Under the pieces are notes generated by a model that saw only the letters and a program-made list of their open reading frames with translations, searched no databases and had not been told where the DNA came from. From Enterobacter asburiae (lineage in GTDB: Bacteria > Pseudomonadota > Gammaproteobacteria > Enterobacterales > Enterobacteriaceae): 64,000 bases of DNA. Within the stretch, counting starts at the first letter, position 1. The number at the start of each line of letters is the position of its first letter. A program made the position numbers and the translations under genes. The stretch is from NCBI GenBank assembly GCA_011754535.1, contig JAAQVN010000001.1, forward strand, positions 4,030,001-4,094,000. The letters are read 5' to 3'. Shown here piece after piece: positions 28,658 to 38,034 of the stretch.

Positions 28658-30793
28658 CTACTTCAATACATACCCATACAGCCGCTTGATCCCGTCGGCA
28701 TCCTTCTCGCTGTACACGCCCTGCAATTCCGGCGAGAAGCCCGGCAGCAGGTTGATGCCCTCCTCCAGCGCCAGGAAGTAACGCTGTACCGCTCCGCCCC
28801 AGACCTCACCCGGCACCACGCACAGTACGCCTGGCGGATAGGGCAGCGCCCCTTCAGCAGCAATGCGCCCTGCGGCATCCCGAATGCGAACCAGCTCCAC
28901 CTCGCCGCGAATATAGGCCCGGTTTGCATCCTGCGGGTTCATTACCACCTCAGGCAGGCTCTCCTTGCGGAACATCGCCTTCTGCAGATCTTTCACGTCA
29001 AAGCTGACGTAGAGATCGTGCATCTCCTGGCACAGCTGGCGGAGGGTGTAATCCCGGTAGCGAACCGGGTATTTCTGGAAGATCGTCGGCAGCACGTCCG
29101 CCAGCGGCGTGTCGTCTTCAATATGCTGTTCAAACTGGCCCAGCATCGCCACCAGCTGCGCCAGCTTCTCGCTGCTTTCGGCAGGCGTCAGCAGGAACAG
29201 GATCGAGTTGAGGTCGCACTTCTCCGGCACGATGCCGTTTTCGCGCAGGTAGTGCGCCAGAATCGTCGCCGGGATCCCGAAATCAGTGTACTCCCCGGTT
29301 TCAGCATCAATGCCCGGCGTGGTCAGCAGCAGTTTGCAAGGGTCGACAAAGTACTGCTCGCGGGCATAGCCCTCAAACCCGTGCCATTTGGCCCCCGGCT
29401 CGAAGCTGAAGAAGCGAAGCTCGCTGGCGATAGCGTGAGTCGAATGATCCTGCCACGGCCGCCCCGCCACCACCGGCGGGATAAACGGTTTGATCATATG
29501 ACAGTTGGCAATGATCGCCTTGCGCGCCTCAATGCCCAGCTCGACGCACTCCGCCCACAGCCTGCGTCCACTCTCCCCTTCGTGGATTTTGGCGTTCACG
29601 TCGAGCGCAGCGAACAGCGGATAAAACGGGCTGGTGGAGGCATGCAGCATAAAGGCATTGTTCAGCCGCTTGTGCGGGCAGAAGCGCGCCTGGCCGCGAA
29701 TGTGGTTATCCTTTTTATGGATCTGTGACGTTTGCGAGAACCCGGCCTGCTGTTTGTGCACCGACTGGGTCACGAAAATGCCCGGATCGTTCTCGTTCAG
29801 CTCCAGCAAGAGCGGGGACGTTTCCGCCATCATCGGAATAAACTGCTCGTAACCCACCCAGGCGGAGTCAAAGAGAATGTAGTCACACAGATGGCCGATC
29901 TTGTCGATCACCTGACGAGCGTTGTAGATCGTCCCATCGTAGGTGCCAAGCTGAATGATCGCCAGGCGGAATGGACGCGCCTCGTCGGCCTTCTCCGGCG
30001 CAGCCTCGCGGATCAGGTCCCGAAGATACGCGTCATCAAAGCAGTGCTCGTCAATCCCGCCGATAAAGCCAAACGGATTGCGTGCTGCTTCCAGATAAAC
30101 CGGCGTCGCGCCCGCCTGAATCAGCGCGCCGTGGTGGTTAGACTTATGGTTATTGCGGTCGAACAGCACCAGGTCGCCGCGGGTCAGCAGCGCGTTGGTC
30201 ACCACCTTGTTGGCCGCCGACGTGCCGTTTAGCACAAAGTAGGTTTTGTCCGCGTTGAACACTTTCGCCGCGAACTTTTGCGCGTGCTTGGCGGAGCCTT
30301 CGTGGATCAGCAGATCGCCCAGCTTCACATCGGCGTTGCACATGTCGGCGCGAAACACGTTCTCACCGAAGAAATCATAGAACTGTCGCCCTGCCGGGTG
30401 TTTTTTGAAAAATGCCCCGTGCTGGTGGCCCGGACAGGCGAAGGTGCTGTTGCCCATCTCAACATACTGGCTCAGGGTGTCAAAAAAGGGCGGCAGCAGA
30501 TCCTCTTCGTAACGGCAGGCAGCACTCTCCAGTTCCAGGAACTCCTGAGCTTTACCCGAGATGATCGCGGTGGCGCCGTCAGGTACGTCCGTTGGCTCCT
30601 GCGAAAAAATAAACACCGGTAAATGAAAGCCCGTGCGTTTCAGCAGTGCAAGAATGCCGCTGCGACTCTCAGCTGAAGTAATGACTACGGCCGCCACATC
30701 GGTAAAATCGGTGCTGTCCAGCGTCACCTTTTCACGGTGCGTAGAGACGGCGGAGACCAGCTCGCGGCTGACGGCAATTTTCATGGTTTTCAT
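28658..30793 (-). CDS. speC: Ornithine decarboxylase, biosynthetic
   Basis: SpeC converts ornithine to putrescine. The start at 30793 (MKTMKIAVSRELV) gives 711 residues, as in E. coli; the frame from 30904 adds 37 unsupported residues. The PLP lysine lies in TQSVHKQQAGFSQTSQIHKK. An N-terminal wing domain, a central fold-type I domain (ACPGHQHGAFFKKHPAGRQFYDFFGE, NGTSAANKVV) and a C-terminal domain ending DGIKRLYGYVLK are all present. speC-yqgA-tRNA-Phe is E. coli order; speA lies beyond the left window edge. Confidence 0.96.
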   Translation of the reverse strand: MKTMKIAVSRELVSAVSTHREKVTLDSTDFTDVAAVVITSAESRSGILALLKRTGFHLPVFIFSQEPTDVPDGATAIISGKAQEFLELESAACRYEEDLLPPFFDTLSQYVEMGNSTFACPGHQHGAFFKKHPAGRQFYDFFGENVFRADMCNADVKLGDLLIHEGSAKHAQKFAAKVFNADKTYFVLNGTSAANKVVTNALLTRGDLVLFDRNNHKSNHHGALIQAGATPVYLEAARNPFGFIGGIDEHCFDDAYLRDLIREAAPEKADEARPFRLAIIQLGTYDGTIYNARQVIDKIGHLCDYILFDSAWVGYEQFIPMMAETSPLLLELNENDPGIFVTQSVHKQQAGFSQTSQIHKKDNHIRGQARFCPHKRLNNAFMLHASTSPFYPLFAALDVNAKIHEGESGRRLWAECVELGIEARKAIIANCHMIKPFIPPVVAGRPWQDHSTHAIASELRFFSFEPGAKWHGFEGYAREQYFVDPCKLLLTTPGIDAETGEYTDFGIPATILAHYLRENGIVPEKCDLNSILFLLTPAESSEKLAQLVAMLGQFEQHIEDDTPLADVLPTIFQKYPVRYRDYTLRQLCQEMHDLYVSFDVKDLQKAMFRKESLPEVVMNPQDANRAYIRGEVELVRIRDAAGRIAAEGALPYPPGVLCVVPGEVWGGAVQRYFLALEEGINLLPGFSPELQGVYSEKDADGIKRLYGYVLK

Positions 30794-30974
30794 AGGCGCA
30801 GTTACCCTTACCGGGCGGTGAGACAGGGAGGAGAAAATTCGCGCAATAATGTCACCTTTTATTTTGAGGTGCAAGAAGGAATCAGTATGCACGAAACCAC
30901 CCAAAGCTAAGGCCCGCGCAGCCCTGACGTGTCATAATAATGCAATATCAATGAGTAAATAACAGGAGTTAACC

Positions 30975-31688
30975 GTGGTTATCGGGCCATTTATTAACGC
31001 CGGAGCCGTATTGCTGGGCGGCGTACTGGGCGCAGTGTTGAGTCAGCGGCTGCCGGAGCGTATCCGCTCATCCATGCCCTCGATATTCGGCCTGGCATCC
31101 TTAGGCATCGGCATCCTTTTAGTGATCAAATGTGCCAACCTGCCCGTCATGGTGCTGGCCACCCTGCTCGGCGCGCTGATTGGCGAGTTTTGCTATCTGG
31201 AAAAAGGCATCAATAATGCGGTAGGCAAAGCCAAAAACCTGATAGCCCGACCGGGCAAGGCGAAGCACGGCACGCACGAGTCGTTTATTCAGAACTACGT
31301 CGCCATCATCATTCTGTTTTGTGCCAGCGGCACCGGGATTTTCGGTTCGATGCAGGAAGGGATGACGGGCGACCCAAGCATATTGATTGCGAAAGCGTTT
31401 CTCGATTTCTTCACCGCCACTATTTTTGCCACCACGCTCGGCATTGCCGTGGCGGCGATTTGCGTTCCTATGCTGCTGATCCAGCTGGCGCTTGCCACCT
31501 GCTCCACTTTGATTCTCCCGCTGACCACGCCAGCGATGATGGCGGACTTTACCGCCGTCGGCGGCCTGCTGCTGCTGGCAACCGGGCTGCGCATCTGCGG
31601 GATCAAGATGTTTGCGGTGGTGAATATGCTGCCCGCCCTGCTGCTCGCCATGCCGCTTTCCGCGCTTTGGACGCACTTTTTCGCTTAA
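30975..31688 (+). CDS. yqgA: YqgA, DUF554 membrane protein
   Basis: The 237-residue protein is almost entirely hydrophobic, with about seven membrane segments starting MVIGPFINAGAVLLGGVLGAVL. It belongs to the DUF554 (possible transport) family of unknown substrate. A GGAG ribosome-binding site precedes ATG. It is divergent from speC across about 180 bp and is followed by tRNA-Phe, as in E. coli. Confidence 0.92.
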   Translation: MVIGPFINAGAVLLGGVLGAVLSQRLPERIRSSMPSIFGLASLGIGILLVIKCANLPVMVLATLLGALIGEFCYLEKGINNAVGKAKNLIARPGKAKHGTHESFIQNYVAIIILFCASGTGIFGSMQEGMTGDPSILIAKAFLDFFTATIFATTLGIAVAAICVPMLLIQLALATCSTLILPLTTPAMMADFTAVGGLLLLATGLRICGIKMFAVVNMLPALLLAMPLSALWTHFFA

Positions 31689-31744
31689 GAGTACGGCGAA
31701 ATGGCGAGAGATTGCGCAGTCTGTAACGAAAACAACATTTTTCG

Positions 31745-31773
31745 TTGACGGCAACGGGCAGATCGGGTTTAAT
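31745..31773 (+). promoter_or_regulatory. Promoter of tRNA-Phe
   Basis: TTGACG (31745-31750) and TTTAAT (31768-31773) are separated by exactly 17 bases. The GC-rich discriminator before the mature tRNA start at 31784 is typical of stringently controlled stable-RNA promoters. Confidence 0.8.
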
Positions 31774-31783
31774 GCGCCCCGTT

Positions 31784-31859
31784 GCCCGGATAGCTCAGTC
31801 GGTAGAGCAGGGGATTGAAAATCCCCGTGTCCTTGGTTCGATTCCGAGTCCGGGCACCA
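31784..31859 (+). tRNA. pheV: tRNA-Phe (anticodon GAA)
   Basis: The 76-base sequence folds as a cloverleaf: acceptor stem GCCCGGA/TCCGGGC, D arm GCTC/GAGC, anticodon arm GGGGA/TCCCC with loop TTGAAAA (anticodon GAA), T arm with GGTTCGATTCC, and encoded CCA. Position after yqgA corresponds to E. coli pheV, a well-known island integration site. The region downstream (TCS, autotransporter, pga) is accessory, but no integrase or matching 3'-end repeat was found. Confidence 0.97.
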
Positions 31860-31870
31860 AATTCATATTA

Positions 31871-31896
31871 ACGGACCTCCACGGAGGTCCGTTTTT
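31871..31896 (+). terminator. Terminator of tRNA-Phe
   Basis: A stem ACGGACCTCC/GGAGGTCCGT with a two-base nominal loop (about eight pairs effective) is followed by TTTTT, 11 bases past the tRNA. Confidence 0.88.
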
Positions 31897-31935
31897 GCAT
31901 TCTAAGCCCGCCAGAATCAACACTTCTAAATTCCC

Positions 31936-33720
31936 TTAACGACACCCGGACCACTGCGTCAGCAGAGCATACAATTTAGCCGGCTCCAGAGGCTTACGAA
32001 GCACCAGGTACCCTTCCTGCTCCGCCGCCAGCAGAACCGGCGAGTTAAATTCGCCGCTAACCATCGCGCCGCTCATGTCCGGCAGACGTTCAAAAAGCGC
32101 TTTCAGGATGTCGAAGCCGCTTTCGCCGGATCGCAGACGCTGATCGCACAGCACGGCGAACGGCGTGAAGCCGTCGTCGATTATGGCGAACGCTTCTTCA
32201 GCGGAGGCCGCACAGCGCACGTTGATCCCCCAGATGCGCATCAGACTCTCCCAGGCAGACGTCACCAGCGGGTCGTCATCGACGACCAGGCAGGAACCGC
32301 GCAGCGGCGCATAGCGTACCGGCACGGCGGTGCTGTCATCGGCGGGCGGGATGTCCGGCGCGATCTCTTCTCCAGCATATTGAGTGAAGCGCATCCAGAA
32401 GCGTGAGCCTTTACCTTCAATAGATTGCATTCCGTACTTCACCTTCATCAGTTTGGCACAGCGGGCAACCACGGCCAGACCCAGCCCGTGTCCGGCGCTG
32501 TCGATCTTCCAGGCCAGCTCGGGGCGGTAGTAGGGAGAGAAGATTTTACCTTTCTCGTCATCGGCGATACCGACCCCCGTGTCCCACACCTCCACCAGAC
32601 ACTCGTCACCGCGCGGTCGAATGGCGACAAGCACGCCGCCCTGCTGCGTGTAGCGAAGGGCGTTTTGAATCAGGTTAATCAGCGATTGTCGCACCAGCAG
32701 CGGATCGCCCATCACGTAGATGCGGCGTTTGGGCCGACGGGTGGACAGCCTGAGTGCGCGGCTGTTGGCCTCTTCGCGAAACAGCGTGATCACCGAGTCG
32801 AGCAGAGCGCCGATGTCCACTCTGGAAGGTGCAGTGAGCACGTTCCCGGATTCAATCTTGCTGAGGTCGAGCAGAGAATTGAACATCAAATGCACCGAGC
32901 GAACGCTCTGCTGCAGGTCAAGCAGTTGGGGCGTCAGGCTGTCGTCGCGGTTTCGGTGGATAATCGCTTCGATCAGAAAGCCCATGGCGTGTACCGGCTG
33001 ACGCAGATCGTGGCTGGCGGTCGTCAGGAACTGATTCTTATCCAGCAGCGCTTGCTCCGCTTCCTCTTTAGCCTGACGAAACTGTTCTGCCAGGCGTGAG
33101 CTTTTTTCCTCAAGCAGCGCTTGCTGAATGAAGAACGCGTGCGACGTTAACGCATGGCGGTAAATGGCGAAGCCGTAAAGCAGGTTCAGCATCAGCACAA
33201 TGAACATCAGATCATCCAGCCGCCAGATAATGCCGAGGTTCAGTACCCCCCAGGAGGCGAAGAAAAAGCACGTAAAGGTGCTGATGACCGGCGTCAGATG
33301 CGTCGCATTGGCGGCGACGATGGCGGCAATACTGATATTAAGTAGCAGGAAAAAGTCAAAGTTCTGCGTCTGCGGCGTAATTAAATAGAGAGATGAAATC
33401 CCCAGCCCGTGAATAAAAGCAATCTTATTTATGCGCGGAAGCCAGCGGCGCAGGACGTCCGCTTCATCATGCTCTTTCACTTCGCGCCGGTAGCGTCGGT
33501 GCAATATTCGGATTGCCACGGCACATAGCAGGTAAATAATTATCCAGGTAATGGTTGGGGCAAGTTCATCGCCCAGCAAATTAATCCAGATGGCGAAAGG
33601 AATACCGACAAATGGCACCGCGCTGAAGCTGAACACCAGCCGCATAAAGGTGTTGTTTAGTAAACGGATCTGCGCGGGAGGAGAGATGCCATCGTTCTGT
33701 AAGCTCTGGAAAAACCTCAT
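31936..33720 (-). CDS. Hybrid sensor histidine kinase
   Basis: The 594-residue protein has about six N-terminal hydrophobic segments (residues 25-190) with no periplasmic sensor domain, then a coiled coil (200-230), the H-box with His237 (TTASHDLRQPVHAM), N-box Asn353 (NLIQNALRY), DTGVGI (380-385) and GHGLGL. A C-terminal receiver has the DDD cluster (481-483) and Asp526 (LCDQRL). No phosphotransfer (HPt) domain is seen. It follows the NarL-type regulator gene in an ATGA overlap, so the two are a cognate pair. The input signal is unknown; a membrane-embedded sensor is likely. Confidence 0.88.
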   Translation of the reverse strand: MRFFQSLQNDGISPPAQIRLLNNTFMRLVFSFSAVPFVGIPFAIWINLLGDELAPTITWIIIYLLCAVAIRILHRRYRREVKEHDEADVLRRWLPRINKIAFIHGLGISSLYLITPQTQNFDFFLLLNISIAAIVAANATHLTPVISTFTCFFFASWGVLNLGIIWRLDDLMFIVLMLNLLYGFAIYRHALTSHAFFIQQALLEEKSSRLAEQFRQAKEEAEQALLDKNQFLTTASHDLRQPVHAMGFLIEAIIHRNRDDSLTPQLLDLQQSVRSVHLMFNSLLDLSKIESGNVLTAPSRVDIGALLDSVITLFREEANSRALRLSTRRPKRRIYVMGDPLLVRQSLINLIQNALRYTQQGGVLVAIRPRGDECLVEVWDTGVGIADDEKGKIFSPYYRPELAWKIDSAGHGLGLAVVARCAKLMKVKYGMQSIEGKGSRFWMRFTQYAGEEIAPDIPPADDSTAVPVRYAPLRGSCLVVDDDPLVTSAWESLMRIWGINVRCAASAEEAFAIIDDGFTPFAVLCDQRLRSGESGFDILKALFERLPDMSGAMVSGEFNSPVLLAAEQEGYLVLRKPLEPAKLYALLTQWSGCR

Positions 33721-34349
33721 TCTGATGATTCCCGCTTACCATGCAGAAGCGTGATGGCTTCGACCCGACTGTTAACACCTATTTTTTTCAATATATTGCT
33801 GATGTGTTCTTTTACCGTGGGCTCAGAAATTGAAAGCTGCGCGGCGATTCGCTTATTCGGCAGGCCGCGCATAATCATATTTAACACGTCTATTTGTCGC
33901 GGCGTTAAGTTAAATTTACTTAACTTCTCACTATTCGATTCAACGGAATATTCATTTCTGTCAGGAAACCAGGTCAAATTATCTGTAAGTGCAAAAACGG
34001 CCCGTGAGAACATTTCAGGCGGTTCACTTTTCAATACGAAACCGTGCCCCCCGGCGGCGTGAACTTTCTGCCAGATGTCATTATTGTCATCCCCGCTGAC
34101 CACCAGAAGCCGTACCTGTGGGTAAAGTTGTTTAACTTCTTTTAGTAATTTCAACGCTGTTCCGGACGAGAGCCAAAAATCGATTACCAGCAAACGTGGC
34201 GGGCCATTATCCCTAATTTGACGGTAGCAATCCTCCTCATTCGTCACCACGTACGCCTGCTTAAATTGGCAATGTGTAATCAGAAAATTGGCGATGCCGC
34301 TTGCTACCAATGGATGGTCATCAACGACCAACGCATAATTGTGCCCCAA
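33717..34349 (-). CDS. NarL/LuxR-family response regulator
   Basis: A 210-residue regulator. The receiver has the DD pair (residues 10-11), the phosphoacceptor Asp57 (LLVIDFWLSSG) and Lys in GFVLKSEPP. The LuxR-type helix-turn-helix (LTPRQIDVLNMIMRGLPNKRIAAQLSISEPTVKEHISNILKKIG) is at the C-terminus. It is the first gene of a two-gene operon with the hybrid kinase. It is divergent from a lipoprotein gene and near an autotransporter, which are plausible targets. I cannot tie it to a named system. Confidence 0.9.
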   Translation of the reverse strand: MGHNYALVVDDHPLVASGIANFLITHCQFKQAYVVTNEEDCYRQIRDNGPPRLLVIDFWLSSGTALKLLKEVKQLYPQVRLLVVSGDDNNDIWQKVHAAGGHGFVLKSEPPEMFSRAVFALTDNLTWFPDRNEYSVESNSEKLSKFNLTPRQIDVLNMIMRGLPNKRIAAQLSISEPTVKEHISNILKKIGVNSRVEAITLLHGKRESSE

Positions 34350-34524
34350 AGGATCCTCCTTTTACCTTCGCATATCTGAGTGTACGGATGATTTATTATC
34401 TACCCACCCTACTTTAGGAGGGTTTTATCGATTAGGAAAGGGAAATATATTATTCGCTGATTTGGGTAATTCAAAACATAAATACAATCAGTGAAATTAA
34501 CTGATTGGATATAAAGGATAATTT

Positions 34525-34839
34525 ATGAAAAAACCACTAATCTTTTTAAGCGTTACGTTGATGCTAGCCGGTTGTTCCACGCTTAAAACCGATCAGGCTA
34601 TTCCACTCCTGCAGGCGGAGACCGCTAAAATGCTGGGGCTGGGCTCATCGGATGAAATAACCGTGACCAATGTTAATGGCGCCCAGCCGGATGCACTGGG
34701 AGGACAGAAACTGTCTTATCGCGCGACGACGGAGAAAGGGCGTATTTTCGATTGCTCATCGATGATGATGCCGGGGATTTTAGGATCAGCACCGACGCTG
34801 AGCGCGCCAACCTGTACACCTGTTGTCACACATAAATAA
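34525..34839 (+). CDS. Small lipoprotein of unknown function
   Basis: The 104-residue frame starts MKKPLIFLSVTLMLAGCS, a textbook lipoprotein signal peptide with lipobox LAGC and Cys17. AAGGAT lies upstream as a ribosome-binding site. Residue after Cys is Ser, so outer-membrane sorting is expected. The short mature part (about 88 residues) contains DEITVTNVNGAQPDALGGQKLSYRA and two further cysteines that could form a disulfide. It is divergent from the two-component genes and 116 bp upstream of the autotransporter. I do not recognise the family. Confidence 0.82.
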   Translation: MKKPLIFLSVTLMLAGCSTLKTDQAIPLLQAETAKMLGLGSSDEITVTNVNGAQPDALGGQKLSYRATTEKGRIFDCSSMMMPGILGSAPTLSAPTCTPVVTHK

Positions 34840-34955
34840 TTAACGGCAAATCAAAAGGCGTACATAAATAACGCCTTTTACATTCTCTGACATATCTGAG
34901 TTTTCATATAAAAACGATTTTCCAGACATCACGCTAATGAGTACGGAGATAGCCC

Positions 34956-37900
34956 GTGAATAACTCTACATCGCATTCTTTAGCGGTTAAGACGCCGCTT
35001 TCCAGACTTTACCTCGCTCTATTTTCCGCGCCGCTGCTACTGCTTTCATCTGCCGATTTCGCGCGCGCAGCCGATGCTTTTTTTGACGGCGACTCGCGTA
35101 TTACCGAAACGCTGGGTTACACCGGCGATGTTTACGTTGGACGTAATCAACCCGGAAACCTGCTGATCGATAATGGCAAAATCACCGCCTATAACATCAA
35201 CATCGGACGGCTGTTCGATGGCCAAATTTATGAAAGCGTGGTCACGGTCCGTGGGCCAAACGCCGAGCTTAACGCGGTGAACGATCAGTATGTCCTGCGC
35301 GGCGACCTGAATCTTGGCCTCGGCACCCTGCGAGTCGAAGAGGGTGCGTTGGCCAGCGCAAAAGAGATCGTTGTCGGCACTACCCGCGGCTACGACAGCC
35401 ACCTTATCGCCACGGGTGCCGGCTCTCGCGTGACCAGTAATTTTCTTAGCGTAGGCACCGATCTGGGCGCACGCTCCACGCTGGCGATTGAGGACGGCGC
35501 GGCGCTCAGTACCGCCTACGATGCGCGCATCGGCAACGGTACCGGGCCGGGTGAAACCGACACGCTGAGCCCGAAAGCCACCGTCACGGGGAGCGGCTCA
35601 CAGTGGAATGTTGGCCGTACGTTAACGCTTTATGGCGACCTGGACGTGCTGAACGGCGGTGCGGTTAACGTTGGCGGCGTACAGGTGGCGGGCGTCTCCG
35701 GGGCAGGTAAAACCGCCGAGCTGGTTATTGCGGGCAAAGACTCGCGCTTTACCAGCGGCAGCAGCGTGAGCGTGGGCGATTACGGCAATGGCGTGCTGTC
35801 TGTAATTGACGGCGGTTCATTTTCCGCTGGCAGCAATGCGCTGATCGTGGGGACTTCGGGTTCCGGTTCGAATCGGGGTGCACTCATCATCGGCAGCCGC
35901 GGCAACATGGACACCGGCACAGGTTTAACTGAGCCAACGCTTGGCACAGCGGGCGGCGCAGGTACTCTCGATGCGAATACGGCAATCAGCCTGCGCGGCG
36001 GGCTGTTCGGCAGCTATGTCTACTTCAACCATACCGACGGAAATTACGTCTTCAGCAACAAGATGAGCGGCGAAGGTGAGGTAATCAATACCTCCGGGCA
36101 GACAACGCTGAACGGCGATCTTTCAACCCTTCAGGCGAACGTGACCGCACGCGGTGGCAAAGTCATTATTGCCAGCAACATCAACACCCAGCCAGAAGAC
36201 GATATTTTTGATATTCAGACCCTTAGCGCCGAGAACGGCGGGACGCTGATCCTCAACGCGACGGCGGGAACCGACGTCAGCAACGGGCTGGGCTACAGCA
36301 GCGCCGCGTCAATCAAGGCCGGCGGTACACTGGGGGGGAACGGCACGCTGGGCCAGACCGAGATCCTGTCCGGCGGGCATATTTCACCAGGGGATGGCGA
36401 TATCGGCACGCTGACGCTGAAGCGTTATCTGAATTTTGTGGGTGAGTCTTTCTATGACGTCGATATCGCCGGTGATGGCCGCAGCGACCAGTTGCTGGTA
36501 GCGGGCAAAACGACCATCAGCGATCGGGCTCAAGTCCAGGTCACCGCGCTGGATCCGCAAACCAGCTACAAAACGGGCCAAAGCTACCGCATTTTAACCT
36601 CCGACGGGGGAATTGACGGTCAGTTCGCGGGGGCGATTTCCAAATCCGCCTTCCTGGACGTGGCGCTCAACCAGAGCACTAACGCCGTCGATCTGACCAT
36701 CGCACAGAAAGAGACCGGCGGCGAGAATCCTGGAGGCGAAAACCCGGGAGGTGAAAATCCAGGAGGAGGAAACCCAGGCGGTGAGAATCCTGGCGGTGAG
36801 AACCCGGGGGGAGAAAACCCTGGCGGTGAGAATCCGGGCAGCGGCAAACCGGGGATTTTCCAGACCGTCGCCAATAGCAGCAACCAGTGGAATACCGCCG
36901 GCGCGCTCTCCACGCTGACGCAAAGCGGCCCGTCGCTGGCGCTGTACAACTCGCTGCTGGTGCTGAGCGCGCCGGAAGCGCGCGAGGCGTTCAACCAGCT
37001 GTCCGGTGAAGTTTATCCGTCATTACAGTCCAACCTGATCGCCGGCAGCACGCAGGTGTTTAACGTGTTAAACCAGCGAATGCAGCGCGCGTTTGATAAC
37101 GACAGTCTGCCGATACCACCGTTAGCGATGTCGCTGGTGCAGCAGCCGGAGCCGCAAAACAATGGCGTCTGGGGCCAGACCTTCAGCTCCTGGAGCCGAA
37201 ACAGCGGCGACGGTAACGTGGGCAAGCTGGACGGTAATACCACCGGCTTTCTGCTTGGGGCCGATCGCAAGCTCGCGGACCATAACGTGCGTGTCGGCGG
37301 CTACTTCGGCTACAGCCGGGGCGATTACGACGTCGACAGCCGTCGCTCCTCAACGGATACCGACAACTACCACCTTGGCCTGTATGCAGCCGGTCAAAAG
37401 GATGCATTCTCCCTTCGCGGCGCGCTGGGCTACACCTGGCACAAGATCGAAGGCGAGCGCAATGTTGATTTCAGCGGCTTCTCGGATCGGCTGAAGTCGG
37501 ATTACGACGCCAACTCGCTGCTGGCGTTCACCGAAGCGGGCTACCGTTTCGGCCAGCCTGATATGAATATCGAGCCGTTCGTCAATTTATCGTACATTCG
37601 GCTGCATACCGACAGCTTCAGGGAAGACGGCGGTGCCGCCGCGCTGAGCGTGCGTAACGAAACGATGAACACCTTCTATTCCACCCTCGGGGTGCGCGGT
37701 GTGACCGAGTTGCCGAAGAACGTTAACCTCTACGGTTCGTTGGGCTGGCAGCACGCCTATGGCGATAAGAATACCTCTTCGCGCATGGCGTTTGCGGGCA
37801 GCGACGCGTTCATTACTCAGGGTCAGGCCGTGGATGAGGACGTGATGGTGGGTGATATCGGCGTGAGCGTACAGCTGTCGCGTGCTGCGACGCTGGATGT

Positions 37901-37973
37901 GGGTTATCAGGGGCAATATGGTGCGGATACCCGCGTCAACTCGGTTAACGCTAATCTGCGCTGGTCGTTCTGA
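34956..37973 (+). CDS. Autotransporter (type Va) with beta-helix passenger
   Basis: A 1005-residue autotransporter. A long signal region (residues 1-38, cleavage near ARA/ADA) is followed by a passenger of repeated glycine-rich beta-helix-like rungs (NAELNAVND, GTLRVEEGALASAKEIVVG, GNLVSxx-like). Eight pentapeptide units ENPGG form a linker at residues 590-629. The C-terminal barrel (about 720-1005, starting GVWGQTFSSWSRNSGDG) ends in the typical aromatic NANLRWSF. Surface or secreted adhesin is the likely role. It is transcribed away from the regulator pair; a terminator follows. Confidence 0.92.
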   Translation: MNNSTSHSLAVKTPLSRLYLALFSAPLLLLSSADFARAADAFFDGDSRITETLGYTGDVYVGRNQPGNLLIDNGKITAYNINIGRLFDGQIYESVVTVRGPNAELNAVNDQYVLRGDLNLGLGTLRVEEGALASAKEIVVGTTRGYDSHLIATGAGSRVTSNFLSVGTDLGARSTLAIEDGAALSTAYDARIGNGTGPGETDTLSPKATVTGSGSQWNVGRTLTLYGDLDVLNGGAVNVGGVQVAGVSGAGKTAELVIAGKDSRFTSGSSVSVGDYGNGVLSVIDGGSFSAGSNALIVGTSGSGSNRGALIIGSRGNMDTGTGLTEPTLGTAGGAGTLDANTAISLRGGLFGSYVYFNHTDGNYVFSNKMSGEGEVINTSGQTTLNGDLSTLQANVTARGGKVIIASNINTQPEDDIFDIQTLSAENGGTLILNATAGTDVSNGLGYSSAASIKAGGTLGGNGTLGQTEILSGGHISPGDGDIGTLTLKRYLNFVGESFYDVDIAGDGRSDQLLVAGKTTISDRAQVQVTALDPQTSYKTGQSYRILTSDGGIDGQFAGAISKSAFLDVALNQSTNAVDLTIAQKETGGENPGGENPGGENPGGGNPGGENPGGENPGGENPGGENPGSGKPGIFQTVANSSNQWNTAGALSTLTQSGPSLALYNSLLVLSAPEAREAFNQLSGEVYPSLQSNLIAGSTQVFNVLNQRMQRAFDNDSLPIPPLAMSLVQQPEPQNNGVWGQTFSSWSRNSGDGNVGKLDGNTTGFLLGADRKLADHNVRVGGYFGYSRGDYDVDSRRSSTDTDNYHLGLYAAGQKDAFSLRGALGYTWHKIEGERNVDFSGFSDRLKSDYDANSLLAFTEAGYRFGQPDMNIEPFVNLSYIRLHTDSFREDGGAAALSVRNETMNTFYSTLGVRGVTELPKNVNLYGSLGWQHAYGDKNTSSRMAFAGSDAFITQGQAVDEDVMVGDIGVSVQLSRAATLDVGYQGQYGADTRVNSVNANLRWSF
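36723..36842 (+). repeat. 15-bp tandem repeat encoding ENPGG units
   Basis: Eight consecutive 15-bp units encode ENPGG, with one GNPGG and one ENPGS variant. The units differ at third positions, so they are not recent identical copies. Gain or loss of units would keep the reading frame. Confidence 0.9.
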
Positions 37974-37986
37974 CCTATCTGCATTT

Positions 37987-38014
37987 AAAAAACCCGCCCT
38001 CGTGGCGGGTTTTT
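37987..38014. terminator. Bidirectional terminator after the autotransporter
   Basis: AAAACCCGCC-CTCGT-GGCGGGTTTTT is a strong hairpin with A and T tails on both sides. It lies between the convergent autotransporter and LuxR-type regulator genes. Confidence 0.88.
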
Positions 38015-38034
38015 GCTTTTGGCTTCTGACAATG

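Noticed and set aside
31784..31900. tRNA-Phe as an attachment site of an active integrative element
   Set aside because: No integrase gene and no second copy of the tRNA 3' end were found in the window.
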